Shown: positions 34,118 to 42,646, counted from the stretch's first letter. The stretch: DNA of 64,000 nt from Dechloromonas sp. CZR5 (GCF_008711155.1 NZ_VUYQ01000007.1:62001-126000); one strand, 5' to 3'. Notes: a model not told the origin generated them from the letters alone. A program made the numbers and translations.

Positions 34118-35486
34118 GCCGACTGTGCCCGCAACGCCGACCCTGCGCCGGCGGCTGCTCGTACTGCTCGTCCTCCCGCTGGCTGCCCTGCTTGTTCTCA
34201 GTCTGGCGGTCGACTACCGCATCGCCTTCGAACCTGCTGCCGACGCATACGATCACGCGCTGGCGGATGACGCCATCGCACTGGCCGGGCGTATCCGTTA
34301 TCTCGATGCCCGGTTGCAGGTCGATCTGCCGGCGGCCGCCGAAGCCGTGCTCCGTACCAACCGAAGCGACGAGGAATTTCTGTCGATCTACGGCCCGACA
34401 CTTCAGCTGCTTGCCGGCGATGCCGACCTCTTGCCCGATCCCGCCACCAAGGGGAAAAACCCCGTGCTGTCGGATGGCGAATTCCGCGGCAAGAAAATCC
34501 GCAAAGCCAGCTACCGGCTCGATACCGCCGGCGGCCAGGTCACCATCACCGTTGCCGAAACGACACGCAAACGGGAACGAGCCGGGTCCAAGATTCTGGC
34601 CGCCATGCTGCTCCCCAATATCCTGCTCATCATCGGGACGCTGGTCCTGGTCTATCTGGGTGTTCGGCGCGGTCTCGCCCCGCTGACCGATCTCAGCCGG
34701 GAAATCAGCCAGCGCGCCCCGCACGATCTCAGCCCCCTCCCGCAGCATGCCATCCCGGCCGAAGCACAGCCGCTGATCCAGGCCATGGACGGCCTGATCG
34801 ACGATCTGCGGTCAGCCTCCGCCGCCCAGCAGGCTTTCCTGGCCAATGCCGCGCACCAGATCAAAACTCCACTGGCCGGGCTGCAGGCGCAACTCGAACT
34901 GCACGCCCAGGAACTCCCGGCCGACTATGCGCCCCGGGCTCAACGTCTGCTCGACGGAACCCGACGCCTCGGCCACCTCACACATCAACTGCTGGCCCTC
35001 GCCCGTTCCGGGCAGGAGGCCAACCTTGTCCAGGAAAAGCGCCCTGTAGACCTGGGGCAGTTGCTCGAATCTAGTGCGTCAGCCTGGTTCGATCAGGCCA
35101 TGAAGCAGCATATTGATCTCGGCTTCGAGGCCAACCCGGCCATCGTTTCCGGCTCCGAATGGATGCTGCGTGAAATGCTCTCCAACCTGATCGACAATGC
35201 GCTGCGCTACACCCAGGAAGGCGGGACGATCACCGTGCGTAGCGGACTGGATCAAGAACGGCCCTTTCTCGAGGTCGAGGACAATGGCCCGGGCATCCCA
35301 CCAGACAAGCAAAGTATGATTTTCGAGCGTTTCTACCGGCTGAACGAATCGATCAGCGAAGGCAGCGGCCTCGGATTGGCCATCGTCAAGGAAGTCGCCG
35401 ACCGACATGGCGCCAGCATCGAATTGAAACACGCATCGTCAGCAACCGGAACGCTGATTCGCATTATGTTCGAGGCGATTCGCTAA
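34107..35486 (+). CDS. Sensor histidine kinase, TctE/QseC type, second copy
   Basis: A 459-residue membrane kinase with two membrane helices (LVLLVLPLAALLVLSLAVDY and a second near 165-190) flanking a periplasmic TctE-like domain of about 130 residues, then H-box ANAAHQIKTPLAGL, N-box NLIDNALRYTQ, and G-boxes DNGPGIP and GSGLGLAI. It overlaps its regulator by 11 bases. The periplasmic domain has no obvious His or Cys cluster, so a direct metal-sensing role is not evident. It probably pairs with the 33452-34117 regulator. Confidence 0.86.
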   Translation: MNAKPTVPATPTLRRRLLVLLVLPLAALLVLSLAVDYRIAFEPAADAYDHALADDAIALAGRIRYLDARLQVDLPAAAEAVLRTNRSDEEFLSIYGPTLQLLAGDADLLPDPATKGKNPVLSDGEFRGKKIRKASYRLDTAGGQVTITVAETTRKRERAGSKILAAMLLPNILLIIGTLVLVYLGVRRGLAPLTDLSREISQRAPHDLSPLPQHAIPAEAQPLIQAMDGLIDDLRSASAAQQAFLANAAHQIKTPLAGLQAQLELHAQELPADYAPRAQRLLDGTRRLGHLTHQLLALARSGQEANLVQEKRPVDLGQLLESSASAWFDQAMKQHIDLGFEANPAIVSGSEWMLREMLSNLIDNALRYTQEGGTITVRSGLDQERPFLEVEDNGPGIPPDKQSMIFERFYRLNESISEGSGLGLAIVKEVADRHGASIELKHASSATGTLIRIMFEAIR

Positions 35487-35670
35487 AGCCCCGTATTTCG
35501 GCGGTTGCGACAATATAGAATTGGCGCCCCGCTAACTATCGATTTGCAATATTTTGGTGATTACTCACTCAGGCAGCTTGCGGCCAGAAGTGGACAGTCG
35601 GGTTGCGGAGCGCTGTGTCTGCTTCAGACTGATTGCGGTCATTCAAGCATGGGGAATGGAAAAGAGAAAG
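35487..35670. other. Gene-free interval with repeat remnant
   Basis: These 184 bases hold no credible gene. A 21-base segment at 35581-35601 (beginning CGGCCAGAAG) recurs at 36769-36789 with about 18 matches, on either side of the PEP-CTERM gene. Base composition drops compared with the sensor gene upstream. This is where the lower-GC accessory region begins. Confidence 0.4.
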
Positions 35671-35688
35671 GAGGGGCTGTAGCCCCTC
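35661..35688 (-). terminator. Terminator of the PEP-CTERM gene
   Basis: On the minus strand, GAGGGGCT and AGCCCCTC (35671-35688) pair with a two-base spacer and are followed by a pyrimidine tract containing four Ts at 35661-35670. It lies 33 bases past the PEP-CTERM stop. Confidence 0.7.
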
Positions 35689-35721
35689 GTTCATGCCAAC
35701 TAAAAAAACGACTTGCCTGCC

Positions 35722-36276
35722 TTACTTTGCCTTACGGCGACTTCCGACAAGTCCAATAAGGCCCAAACCAATAAGGGCGATGCTGGCTGGCTCAGGAACT
35801 TGGGCGTTGCGAACGACTAACTGGTCAGCAAAGCCTTGTGCGCCCTGTAAGCCGGCCCAAGGTGCCAAAGGCTGACCTTGACCATCCTGCCAATCGCAAT
35901 GGCTATAAGAGTTACTGAAATAGGGGGTGGCACATGCTGCTGCACCGGTAAGAGCGGCATTAGTAGCACTAAAATAAGCTCCACTTACTGGGTCGACACC
36001 GTGAAGCGGCACGTTAGCTCCAGCAAACATAAAATCTGTAGCATCTGGGGCAAGTGCAAGCTCAGCAAGGGTTGGGATGCGCCAGCCGAAAGAGCTTTGA
36101 AACGAAAGGTCCAGCCCGGCAGCTGCAGGCAAGGGGAAGGCCCATGCCCAATCTAATCCGCTTTCAGTAATGTAGGTATTCGTCGGCAGCGCCGAGTTAA
36201 CTAGTGCTGCATGTGCGTTTCCTGCAATCGCTGCACTGGCCAACAAAGCAGCCAGAAATTTCGTTTTTTTGTTCAT
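35722..36276 (-). CDS. PEP-CTERM sorting-domain protein
   Basis: A 184-residue exported protein. The signal peptide is MNKKTKFLAALLASAAIAGNAHA. The middle includes WDWAW-like aromatic residues (DWAWAFP, FGWRIPTLAEL) resembling a small lectin-like or DUF1566-like segment. The C-terminus has the exosortase signal: VPEPAS, a hydrophobic helix, then the basic RRK tail. Exosortase would remove this tail and release or anchor the protein, often into exopolysaccharide. Codon use is less GC-rich than in surrounding genes. No exosortase is in the window. Confidence 0.8.
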   Translation of the reverse strand: MNKKTKFLAALLASAAIAGNAHAALVNSALPTNTYITESGLDWAWAFPLPAAAGLDLSFQSSFGWRIPTLAELALAPDATDFMFAGANVPLHGVDPVSGAYFSATNAALTGAAACATPYFSNSYSHCDWQDGQGQPLAPWAGLQGAQGFADQLVVRNAQVPEPASIALIGLGLIGLVGSRRKAK

Positions 36277-36872
36277 TTGGTGGGCTCTCTTTCTACAAAT
36301 AACAGTTTATGGCACTACCAAACGACAAAGCAAAACCAATGCCACCTATATAATGCACTGATTTGATGTATGTTGTTCAGCATACGGGTTTGCTGGTGTA
36401 AATAATATCGACACAGTGGACAAGAAGCATTTGGAAGCTCATCTGAGAGTTCTTCTGCGACAGGCTGCCTATGACTGGGGCGTATTAGTCATACGCTGAG
36501 AGCTAGTGACCGCAATCTTTTGGCGGACCTGCCACTCAAAAAACACTGACCCGATTATCGCGTCAAAGGGGAATCTTCCCCCTATCATTTTTATTGGTCG
36601 TCTGGTATCACTACATGGCTGACGATCAAAATCATATTCTGAGTACCCACGGGTCAATGGCCGCTTCGGAGCAACACGCAATTTGAACGGCAGCTATGGA
36701 GTAGATTTTCCAGTGACTCTTCATGGCCGGCACTTGCCTGTGAATCTTCTGCACTGATAGTCTGCTACCGGCCAGAAGCGGCCTGTCGGCTCTTCTCGTA
36801 ACCAGACATCTGACTGACCGCTGTAGTCAGAATCCAGTCAGTCCCAGCCAAAGAGCTTCGGGCACTTGTGGT
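36277..36872. other. Gene-free interval of about 600 bases with degenerate repeats
   Basis: No convincing gene is seen. A 70-codon minus-strand frame at 36469-36681 lacks a ribosome-binding site or recognisable family. Structure present: a GGGGAA/TTCCCC dyad at 36568-36581, GGCCGCTTC at 36659-36667 matched in inverse by GAAGCGGCC at 36775-36783, and the second copy of the CGGCCAGAAG-type repeat at 36769-36789. The stretch looks like decayed mobile DNA. Confidence 0.4.
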
Positions 36873-37403
36873 TCAGCGAATCAAAGCAAGAACGTCCTTG
36901 AACCGTGGATGCTTGCTTGAACGCATCCATTCAAAGGCGACCATCTCAACCGTGGCAAGCGTCGCACCGGCCCTTCCTAACCTGGCAATGGCCGCATCAC
37001 GGTTGCCCGTGACCCGAGAACCGACGGCGTCAGAGACTACGGTTACATTCAATCCGTGCTGAAGAAGTCCCGCGCATGTTTGCAAAACGCAAACATGTGC
37101 TTCACATCCAGCGACAATGACGTTCTGCCGGTTAGCTGAAATGGCCTCCAAGAGGCCGTCTTCACATCCATCAAAATGGCTTTTGACTACTGTTTGGTCA
37201 CACAGCTCCTTGACCTCACTTACGTTCTCGCCAATACCCTCAGGACTCTGTTCTGTCCCGATGACGGGAATCTCAAGGATTCGGGCAATATTGGCCAGGC
37301 GAACGGCCTCCTTGATAACTCGCTCGCCGTCGAAGATGCTGGGCATCAACCATTTTTGAAGGTCTACCAGAACAAGAGTCGACTCATTAGCTTGGTGAAG
37401 CAT
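36873..37403 (-). CDS. Isochorismatase-family cysteine hydrolase
   Basis: A 176-residue cytoplasmic protein of the isochorismatase-like hydrolase fold. The catalytic triad is visible: Asp in LVLVDLQ, Lys in VVKSHFD and the nucleophile Cys in IVAGCEAHVCVLQT. The start ATG 37403 has an AGGAG site seven bases before it; the frame is open 14 codons further but less supported. Substrates in this family include nicotinamide, carbamoyl compounds and isochorismate, so none can be chosen. It follows the HpaB/AbfD-like gene by 67 bases on the same strand, probably in one operon. Confidence 0.78.
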   Translation of the reverse strand: MLHQANESTLVLVDLQKWLMPSIFDGERVIKEAVRLANIARILEIPVIGTEQSPEGIGENVSEVKELCDQTVVKSHFDGCEDGLLEAISANRQNVIVAGCEAHVCVLQTCAGLLQHGLNVTVVSDAVGSRVTGNRDAAIARLGRAGATLATVEMVAFEWMRSSKHPRFKDVLALIR

Positions 37404-37470
37404 TGCTGTTCTCCTAAATGGACATCGGAGTTCTGCCACCTCCAAGCAAGCCTGAAGGTGGCATTAGCTA

Positions 37471-39069
37471 TCAAGCGCTCGTCTTTTTGATTTCCGGCAG
37501 CGGCACCATGAATTGCTGGCCAGGCTGACTGCATCCCGCATCACAGCAACGACCTGGCTGTTTGTTCTTGGTGATTGCCCTGTTGTCTTCAGCCAAGACG
37601 CCACGCTCCATCAGGCGTTCAACCAGTTCGACCTTGCTGCCCACCGGGTAGTTGCGCCAGATTTCCTGTCTCAGCGCCGTCGGCGAACCACCTCCGTGCA
37701 AGCTGATGAGCGAGTACCAGCCGCCCTGGTAGGAAGCCGTCAAATCCTCGATGAAGCGAGAGACCTCGATACGCTTGTCGTACGGCACATCGGGGTTGGC
37801 ACGCAGCACTTCAGCCAAGGTCGCCGCCGTTGCCGGGTTATGGTCTTCATCGGGCCCAGGCAAGGCAACGATAAGGCCGCCGGAGACCTCGTGAGCAAGG
37901 CGGTGCATATCGTAAATCTGGGTCGAGAGCAGCAGCTTGCCAATATTCGAATACACCGGTTCCGGCATAAAGGTCTTTGAATACGGGTCTTGAACCGCGT
38001 AGACGCTGGCCGCCACACCGCAGGCGTAGAACCCTTCGGTAATTTTGATGAGCTCGACCATCGGGTCGCGCAGGTTCGCCTTCTTGTTGGGGTCGAGGCC
38101 ATTGGCTTCGCACATCAGCACCCCGGCACCGATGAGCAGGTCGCCGAAGCCTGCACGGGCACCGATACAACTGTGACGGTGATGCGTTGCGTAGTTATAG
38201 GTAATGTCCCCGGAAAATTCCCATTCCCCTGACAGGAACACGCGGTCCCAAGGCACGAAGACCTTGTCGAAGATGACCACACCCGTCGATTGGCCGTACT
38301 TACGAGAGAAAATTGGCGAACCATGTTCCGGCTTCTCACCAGGGCGGCCAGCGGGACGGGCGACAATCGTGACTCCCGGGGCATCAACCGGTACAGCACA
38401 GCAAACGGCAAAGTCTGCATCGTCCTCACGCATGTTGCGCGACGGCATAACCAGGAACTCATGCACATACGGCGCGCCCGTCACAATCGCCTTGGTGCCG
38501 GTGATGACGATACCTTTCGCACTACGTTCGACGATATGTACGTACACGTCCTGATTCAGTTGCTGATTCGGACGCTTGCTGCGGTCACCCTTGGCATCGG
38601 TCATCGCAATACCGATGGTCAGGTCTTCGTCTTGGACGTGCTGGAGGTAGGCAGAGAACTTCGAGGTGTACTCGCTCGAGCCCTTGGCATCATCAATTTT
38701 CGTGACTGCTTGCAGGATGCCGCCGAGGGCATCGTGGGCTAGGTAGCGCTGGGCACACCCGGTTTCCTGGCAAAGCACCCGGACAGCTTCGAGCTTGTTG
38801 AGCAGGTCGCCCGCCGACTCGTCGATGTGCAGCATTCGGTTAACCGTTTTGCCGGAGACAGTCTGCTTGGCAAGCATCAGGGGAGCCATGGCCGGGTCAT
38901 GTGCGAAGTCGTAGGTGACGGCCATCGCATTGATACCGGGCTGAAGCGACGGCGCATCAACGACCGAGTCAATCAATTGACCATCCACATAGACGGTGGG
39001 TTTGTACTTCTTCAGGGATTCACGAAACTCTTTGCCATCCATCAAGCCGCTGGTGTCGGTAGCAGTCAT
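37471..39069 (-). CDS. 4-hydroxybutyryl-CoA dehydratase/4-hydroxyphenylacetate 3-hydroxylase superfamily flavoprotein
   Basis: A 532-residue FAD-dependent protein. N-terminal SLKKYKPTVYVDGQLIDSVVDAPSL and the middle GAMTDxKGDR-like, GTKAIVTGAPYVHE and VFVPWDRVFL blocks match the superfamily. Aligned by eye with Clostridium AbfD, two of four [4Fe-4S] ligands are kept (Cys 105, His 297) and two are replaced (Tyr 109, Ala 304). A classical 4-hydroxybutyryl-CoA dehydratase is therefore unlikely. A Cys-rich tail (RCCDAGC) is unusual. It is divergent from a TetR gene across a perfect operator. Confidence 0.75.
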   Translation of the reverse strand: MTATDTSGLMDGKEFRESLKKYKPTVYVDGQLIDSVVDAPSLQPGINAMAVTYDFAHDPAMAPLMLAKQTVSGKTVNRMLHIDESAGDLLNKLEAVRVLCQETGCAQRYLAHDALGGILQAVTKIDDAKGSSEYTSKFSAYLQHVQDEDLTIGIAMTDAKGDRSKRPNQQLNQDVYVHIVERSAKGIVITGTKAIVTGAPYVHEFLVMPSRNMREDDADFAVCCAVPVDAPGVTIVARPAGRPGEKPEHGSPIFSRKYGQSTGVVIFDKVFVPWDRVFLSGEWEFSGDITYNYATHHRHSCIGARAGFGDLLIGAGVLMCEANGLDPNKKANLRDPMVELIKITEGFYACGVAASVYAVQDPYSKTFMPEPVYSNIGKLLLSTQIYDMHRLAHEVSGGLIVALPGPDEDHNPATAATLAEVLRANPDVPYDKRIEVSRFIEDLTASYQGGWYSLISLHGGGSPTALRQEIWRNYPVGSKVELVERLMERGVLAEDNRAITKNKQPGRCCDAGCSQPGQQFMVPLPEIKKTSA

Positions 39070-39099
39070 GTTCTTTCCTCTCGTAACGCTGTTTATAAA

Positions 39100-39116
39100 A
39101 TTGAACAGTGTTCAAT
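39100..39116. promoter_or_regulatory. TetR-type operator
   Basis: ATTGAAC at 39100-39106 and GTTCAAT at 39110-39116 are perfect 7-bp arms around AGT. A degenerate half copy (GAACAGTGTAG) follows at 39123-39133. The palindrome lies 31 bases before the flavoprotein start and 28 before the TetR start, so the adjacent TetR protein probably controls both. Confidence 0.65.
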
Positions 39117-39143
39117 GCGTAAGAACAGTGTAGAATCTGAGTT

Positions 39144-39827
39144 ATGGAAAAGTCAACTGCCGTTCGAAAAAAAACCGCCAGCAAAAGTGGGGGCACCGCC
39201 GAATCCCGCGTGGTTAGGGAAAGCACGCTGAATCAGGCGCGACGAACCCTGATTCTTGATGCGGCACGTTCAGCTTTTTTTGAGCTTGGCCTGGATGGTG
39301 CGAGCCTGCGAGAAATCGCCAAGCGGGCGGGTTATACGCCCGGCGCCATCTACAGCTACTTCACCAACCTGGAAGAGATTTATGGCGCTCTGCTTGGCGA
39401 GTCCTTGCTCCGCCTCAATCAGGTGGTCGAGACTGCCAAGGCTAGTGGCAAGCCGTCATCGGCGGTCACATTGCTCCACGCCAAGGCTGAAGCCTTCTAC
39501 GTCTTCTACCGCGACAATCCCAAGGAGCTGGACCTGGGCTTCTACCTGTTCGATGGCATGAAGCCTCGTGGGCTGACCCCCGAGCTCAACCAGGAATTGA
39601 ACGACCAGCTGATGGCGGCTCTGAAGCCTGTCCAGGTGCAGTTGGAAGCCTTGGGCCTGAGTTTTGAGGAGGCCGTTCTTGAGACTAGTGCCGTTTTCGC
39701 CCATATCGTGGGCCTCCTGGTGTTGAGCAATACGGGGCGAATCCGCCTCTTCAAGCAAAATCCTGACACGCTTTTCGAACGCTACATGGCGTCGTTGATA
39801 CAGCGATTGCCGCGCTCTAACGCGTGA
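39144..39827 (+). CDS. TetR family transcriptional regulator
   Basis: A 227-residue repressor. After a basic tail of about 30 residues comes the helix-turn-helix ILDAARSAFFELGLDGASLREIAKRAGYTPGAIYSYF (residues about 37-73, quoted in part), then a helical ligand-binding domain. It is divergent from the flavoprotein gene, with the operator in between. The ligand is probably the substrate or CoA ester handled by that pathway. A terminator follows the stop. Confidence 0.85.
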   Translation: MEKSTAVRKKTASKSGGTAESRVVRESTLNQARRTLILDAARSAFFELGLDGASLREIAKRAGYTPGAIYSYFTNLEEIYGALLGESLLRLNQVVETAKASGKPSSAVTLLHAKAEAFYVFYRDNPKELDLGFYLFDGMKPRGLTPELNQELNDQLMAALKPVQVQLEALGLSFEEAVLETSAVFAHIVGLLVLSNTGRIRLFKQNPDTLFERYMASLIQRLPRSNA

Positions 39828-39834
39828 TTGCCAG

Positions 39835-39856
39835 GCCGCCGAAAGGCGGCTTTTTT
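39835..39856 (+). terminator. Rho-independent terminator
   Basis: GCCGCC at 39835-39840 and GGCGGC at 39845-39850 with a GAAA tetraloop, followed by six Ts. It ends the TetR transcript. Confidence 0.92.
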
Positions 39857-39906
39857 CATTCAAGCTAAAAAGTGCGGCCAATATTGTCGTGTTGCGCACG
39901 CCAATG

Positions 39907-39945
39907 AAATGAATTATGGTTCACTCACTGAATTCAAATTCATTT
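39907..39945. promoter_or_regulatory. AT-rich inverted repeat before the second TetR gene
   Basis: AAATGAATT at 39907-39915 and AATTCATTT at 39937-39945 are perfect 9-bp arms 21 bases apart, with a TGAATTCA palindrome at 39929-39936 between them. The right arm ends four bases before the TetR ATG, as expected for an autoregulatory site. Confidence 0.5.
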
Positions 39946-39949
39946 TATT

Positions 39950-40627
39950 ATGGCCTACCGTAAAACTGAACGTGTCGAAGCCCGTCTTGCAGATAACCGT
40001 CAACGCATTCTTGATGCCGCGCGAGCCTTGGTGTCCGAGGGTGGCTGGGCGGAAGCACAGGTCAGCCATGTAGCCTCGGCCGCTGGCGTAGCGACAGGCT
40101 CCGTTTATCGCTACTTCCCTTCGAAAGCAGATTTGTTCGTCGAAGTGCTGTCGGTCGTTTCTCAGCGCGAAGTCGATGTGCTGGAGGCTATTGCCGACAA
40201 CGACGACTTGCCCTTTCAAACACTTCATGCGGCGGTGTCGGCTTTTGTCGAGCGGGCGATGCGCAATCGTCGTCTGGCGTACGCATTGATTGCCGAGCCT
40301 TGCGAGAAGGAAATCGACGAGGCGCGTCTGGTTTATCGCCACGCTATCAGCAAGCAAATCATGCGCATCGTGAAAGAAGGTCAGGAACACGGTGATTTCC
40401 GTACCGACCTCGACCCCAATATCGCCGCTACTGTCGTTGTCGGTGGCTTCATGGAAAGCCTGATTGGACCGCTTTCCCCATTCAATGCAGATTTCGATGG
40501 CTCGGGTAAGCAAGACGCAGAAGCTGTGCATGCCCTGGCCGGACAGATTGCCGATGTGTGCTGTGCCGCTGTGGCCCAGTACAACAACGTCACGTCGTTC
40601 AAATCAAACCAAAGGAGACAGCAATGA
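39950..40627 (+). CDS. TetR family transcriptional regulator
   Basis: A 225-residue repressor with an N-terminal basic segment, a helix-turn-helix (RILDAARALVSEGGWAEAQVS, then GVATGSVYRYFPSKADLFVEV) and an all-helical C-terminal domain. Its stop overlaps the ATG of the acyl-CoA dehydrogenase-like gene (ATGA), so it is coupled to that gene and probably autoregulates the pair. It is not closely similar to the other TetR at 39144-39827. Confidence 0.85.
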   Translation: MAYRKTERVEARLADNRQRILDAARALVSEGGWAEAQVSHVASAAGVATGSVYRYFPSKADLFVEVLSVVSQREVDVLEAIADNDDLPFQTLHAAVSAFVERAMRNRRLAYALIAEPCEKEIDEARLVYRHAISKQIMRIVKEGQEHGDFRTDLDPNIAATVVVGGFMESLIGPLSPFNADFDGSGKQDAEAVHALAGQIADVCCAAVAQYNNVTSFKSNQRRQQ

Positions 40628-42336
40628 ACGCCCCGATTCCAACAGAGCCCATCAAGGCCGCCGCCGACAGATTCTCGACCCACATCGTAAAGAACCAGGC
40701 GTCGATGCCCACCGGGTTCAATGCCTTCGACGATGATGTCGTCCTCAAGGCAGCCATCGAACGTGAGGCTCCCTGGGCGGCAGGCAAGTGCTCAGCCATT
40801 GGCCAGCTTGCCGGTAACGAGGCGATTCAGGAACTGGCTCGCCAGGCCAATCGCAACATTCCCGAACTGAAAACCCATGACCGGTTTGGAAACCGCATCG
40901 ACTGGGTCGATTTCCATCCGTCCTGGCACCAACTCATGTCGCTCGCCTGGAAGTGCGAGGTGCCGACATTGTCTTGGACCGCTAAGGAAAAGCACCCTCA
41001 CTATGCGCGAGCAATGCTCTCGTACCTTTGGAATCAGGTTGAGCAGGGTACGGGTTGTCCGACCGGGATGGCATATGCCTCCTATGCTGGGTTCAGCCAC
41101 GAACCGGCACTTAAGATTTGGGCGGAGAAGTCGCTAGGTACGGTGTACGAGAATAGCCGCCGGGAAGTAGCCGATAAACCCTCCGTGGTTATAGGCTACG
41201 CCATGACCGAGAAGCAAGGTGGTTCGGACCTGCGTGAGACGCAGACCACTGCCGTCTTCTCTCATACCGCTGATTACCACGGTGCCACCGCTCACTGGTA
41301 CGAGCTGACCGGTCACAAGTGGTTCTGCTCGGTGCCACAGTCGGATGGCTTCTTCACCTTGGCGAAGGTCAACGGCGGCGTTACCTGCTTCTTCCTGCCA
41401 CGTACGTTGCCCGACGGCAGCTACAACAGGTTCTTCATCCAGCGCCTCAAGGACAAGGCAGGGAACCGTTCCAATGCAGGCAGTGAGGTTGAATACAGTG
41501 GCACGCTGGCGATTCGTGTCGGCGAGGAAGGTCGCGGGCTGCGTGAAATCCTGTCGCACTCTCATCTGACGCGGCTGGACTTTGCCGTCGGTTCGGCTGG
41601 TCTGATGCGCCAGGTTCTGACGCTAGCCCTCAATCACACCACTACGCGGGGTGGCTTCGGCTCCAGTCTCGCCAAACGGCCGATGATGGCCAATGTGTTG
41701 GCAGATATGGCCGTCGAAGTGGAGGCTGCAACGCTCATGGCCATGCGAGTTGCGAAGGCGACCGACTACATTGACTCTGAGCCGCAGCAGAAAGCATTTG
41801 CACGCGTCACAACCCCGATGGCGAAATACTTCAACTGTTCCCGAGTGGTGGCAGTGGCCAACGAGGCGCTGCAATGCCACGGTGGCAATGGTTTTGTCGA
41901 GGATGGGGCGATGGCGCGTCTGTATCGAGAAGCCCCGCTCAACAGCGTCTGGGAAGGCACCGCCAACATGATGTGCATGGACGTTCGCCGGGCGATGCAG
42001 AAGGATGCCGCCTGCCGAGACGCGCTTTTTGCGGAGCTTGCCGATGTTCGCGGTCAGGATGCTCGCTTCGACAGCTACGTCAACGCAATGGGGCCGCTGC
42101 TGGACGAAATGCTTCAGGATGAATTCCTGGCTCGCCCTGCCTCTGAGGCTATCGCGCGAGCTCTACAGGGGGCCGAGTTGCTTCGTCACTCTACGTCAGA
42201 GGTTATCGACGTTTTCATGAAAACCCGATTGGGCGGGAGCACGAACAACTGGGGCGTGATGTTCGGGTCTCTTGGCCCCGGTGTGACGCAGGCTCAGGCT
42301 GACATCATTGTCGAGCGAGCCCGCGTAATGCGTTGA
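40624..42336 (+). CDS. AidB-like acyl-CoA dehydrogenase family protein
   Basis: A 570-residue flavoprotein. Features are AMTEKQGGSDLRETQT (FAD/substrate loop), GHKWFCSVPQSDGF, TRLDFAVGSAGLMRQ, and the C-terminal QCHGGNGFVEDGAMARLYREAPLNSVWEGTANM block, all typical of the AidB/isovaleryl-CoA dehydrogenase branch. AidB protects DNA from alkylation in E. coli, while others are true acyl-CoA dehydrogenases. The basic DNA-binding C-terminus of E. coli AidB is not obvious here. AAGGAG precedes the ATG, and the start overlaps the TetR stop. Context suggests carboxylic-acid catabolism rather than DNA repair. Confidence 0.8.
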   Translation: MNAPIPTEPIKAAADRFSTHIVKNQASMPTGFNAFDDDVVLKAAIEREAPWAAGKCSAIGQLAGNEAIQELARQANRNIPELKTHDRFGNRIDWVDFHPSWHQLMSLAWKCEVPTLSWTAKEKHPHYARAMLSYLWNQVEQGTGCPTGMAYASYAGFSHEPALKIWAEKSLGTVYENSRREVADKPSVVIGYAMTEKQGGSDLRETQTTAVFSHTADYHGATAHWYELTGHKWFCSVPQSDGFFTLAKVNGGVTCFFLPRTLPDGSYNRFFIQRLKDKAGNRSNAGSEVEYSGTLAIRVGEEGRGLREILSHSHLTRLDFAVGSAGLMRQVLTLALNHTTTRGGFGSSLAKRPMMANVLADMAVEVEAATLMAMRVAKATDYIDSEPQQKAFARVTTPMAKYFNCSRVVAVANEALQCHGGNGFVEDGAMARLYREAPLNSVWEGTANMMCMDVRRAMQKDAACRDALFAELADVRGQDARFDSYVNAMGPLLDEMLQDEFLARPASEAIARALQGAELLRHSTSEVIDVFMKTRLGGSTNNWGVMFGSLGPGVTQAQADIIVERARVMR

Positions 42337-42353
42337 GATAGGTCTGCAATGTA

Positions 42354-42385
42354 GCCCCAAGTTGCTCTGACGCTCTTGGGGCATT
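42354..42385 (+). terminator. Terminator after the AidB-like gene
   Basis: GCCCCAAG at 42354-42361 and CTTGGGGC at 42375-42382 with a 13-base loop and ATTT tail, 17 bases past the stop. Confidence 0.65.
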
Positions 42386-42551
42386 TCCTGGTCAGCAACT
42401 CGCTTCGACCGCAGTCCTTCGAATGCAGACCGACGAGAGAATCGCTCCCGAAGGACTGCATTGGGTCGATTTCAGCCTTTCAATACAAGGCACCCGCTTG
42501 CAAAGCGTCTAACGACTTCGCAAAACCACGCAGCCACCTGATTGCTGCAAA

Positions 42552-42575
42552 TAAAAAAAGGGGCCCGAAGGCCCC
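42552..42575 (-). terminator. Terminator of the minus-strand beta-oxidation operon
   Basis: On the minus strand GGGGCC and GGCCCC (42560-42575) with a TTCG loop are followed by seven Ts (42553-42559 complement). It lies about 70 bases past the acyl-CoA dehydrogenase stop. Confidence 0.85.
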
Positions 42576-42646
42576 AAAGGGTTGACGCGTTGATCCTGTT
42601 GCCAGAGATGTTTCGCTAAACTAACCCGCAGAGAAGATTCAGCACA

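Larger units (their letters stand above)
42337..42646. other. Gene-free interval between convergent units
   Basis: These 310 bases contain a plus-strand terminator (42354-42382), an 11-bp perfect inverted repeat (GCAGTCCTTCG at 42411-42421 and CGAAGGACTGC at 42449-42459) and a minus-strand terminator (42553-42575). The middle repeat, with GCATTGGGTCGATTT beside it, looks like a remnant of a dispersed repeat. No gene is seen. Confidence 0.5.

Noticed and set aside
36469..36681. A 70-codon minus-strand frame as a small gene
   Set aside because: No ribosome-binding site, no recognisable domain, and it lies in a region of decayed repeats.
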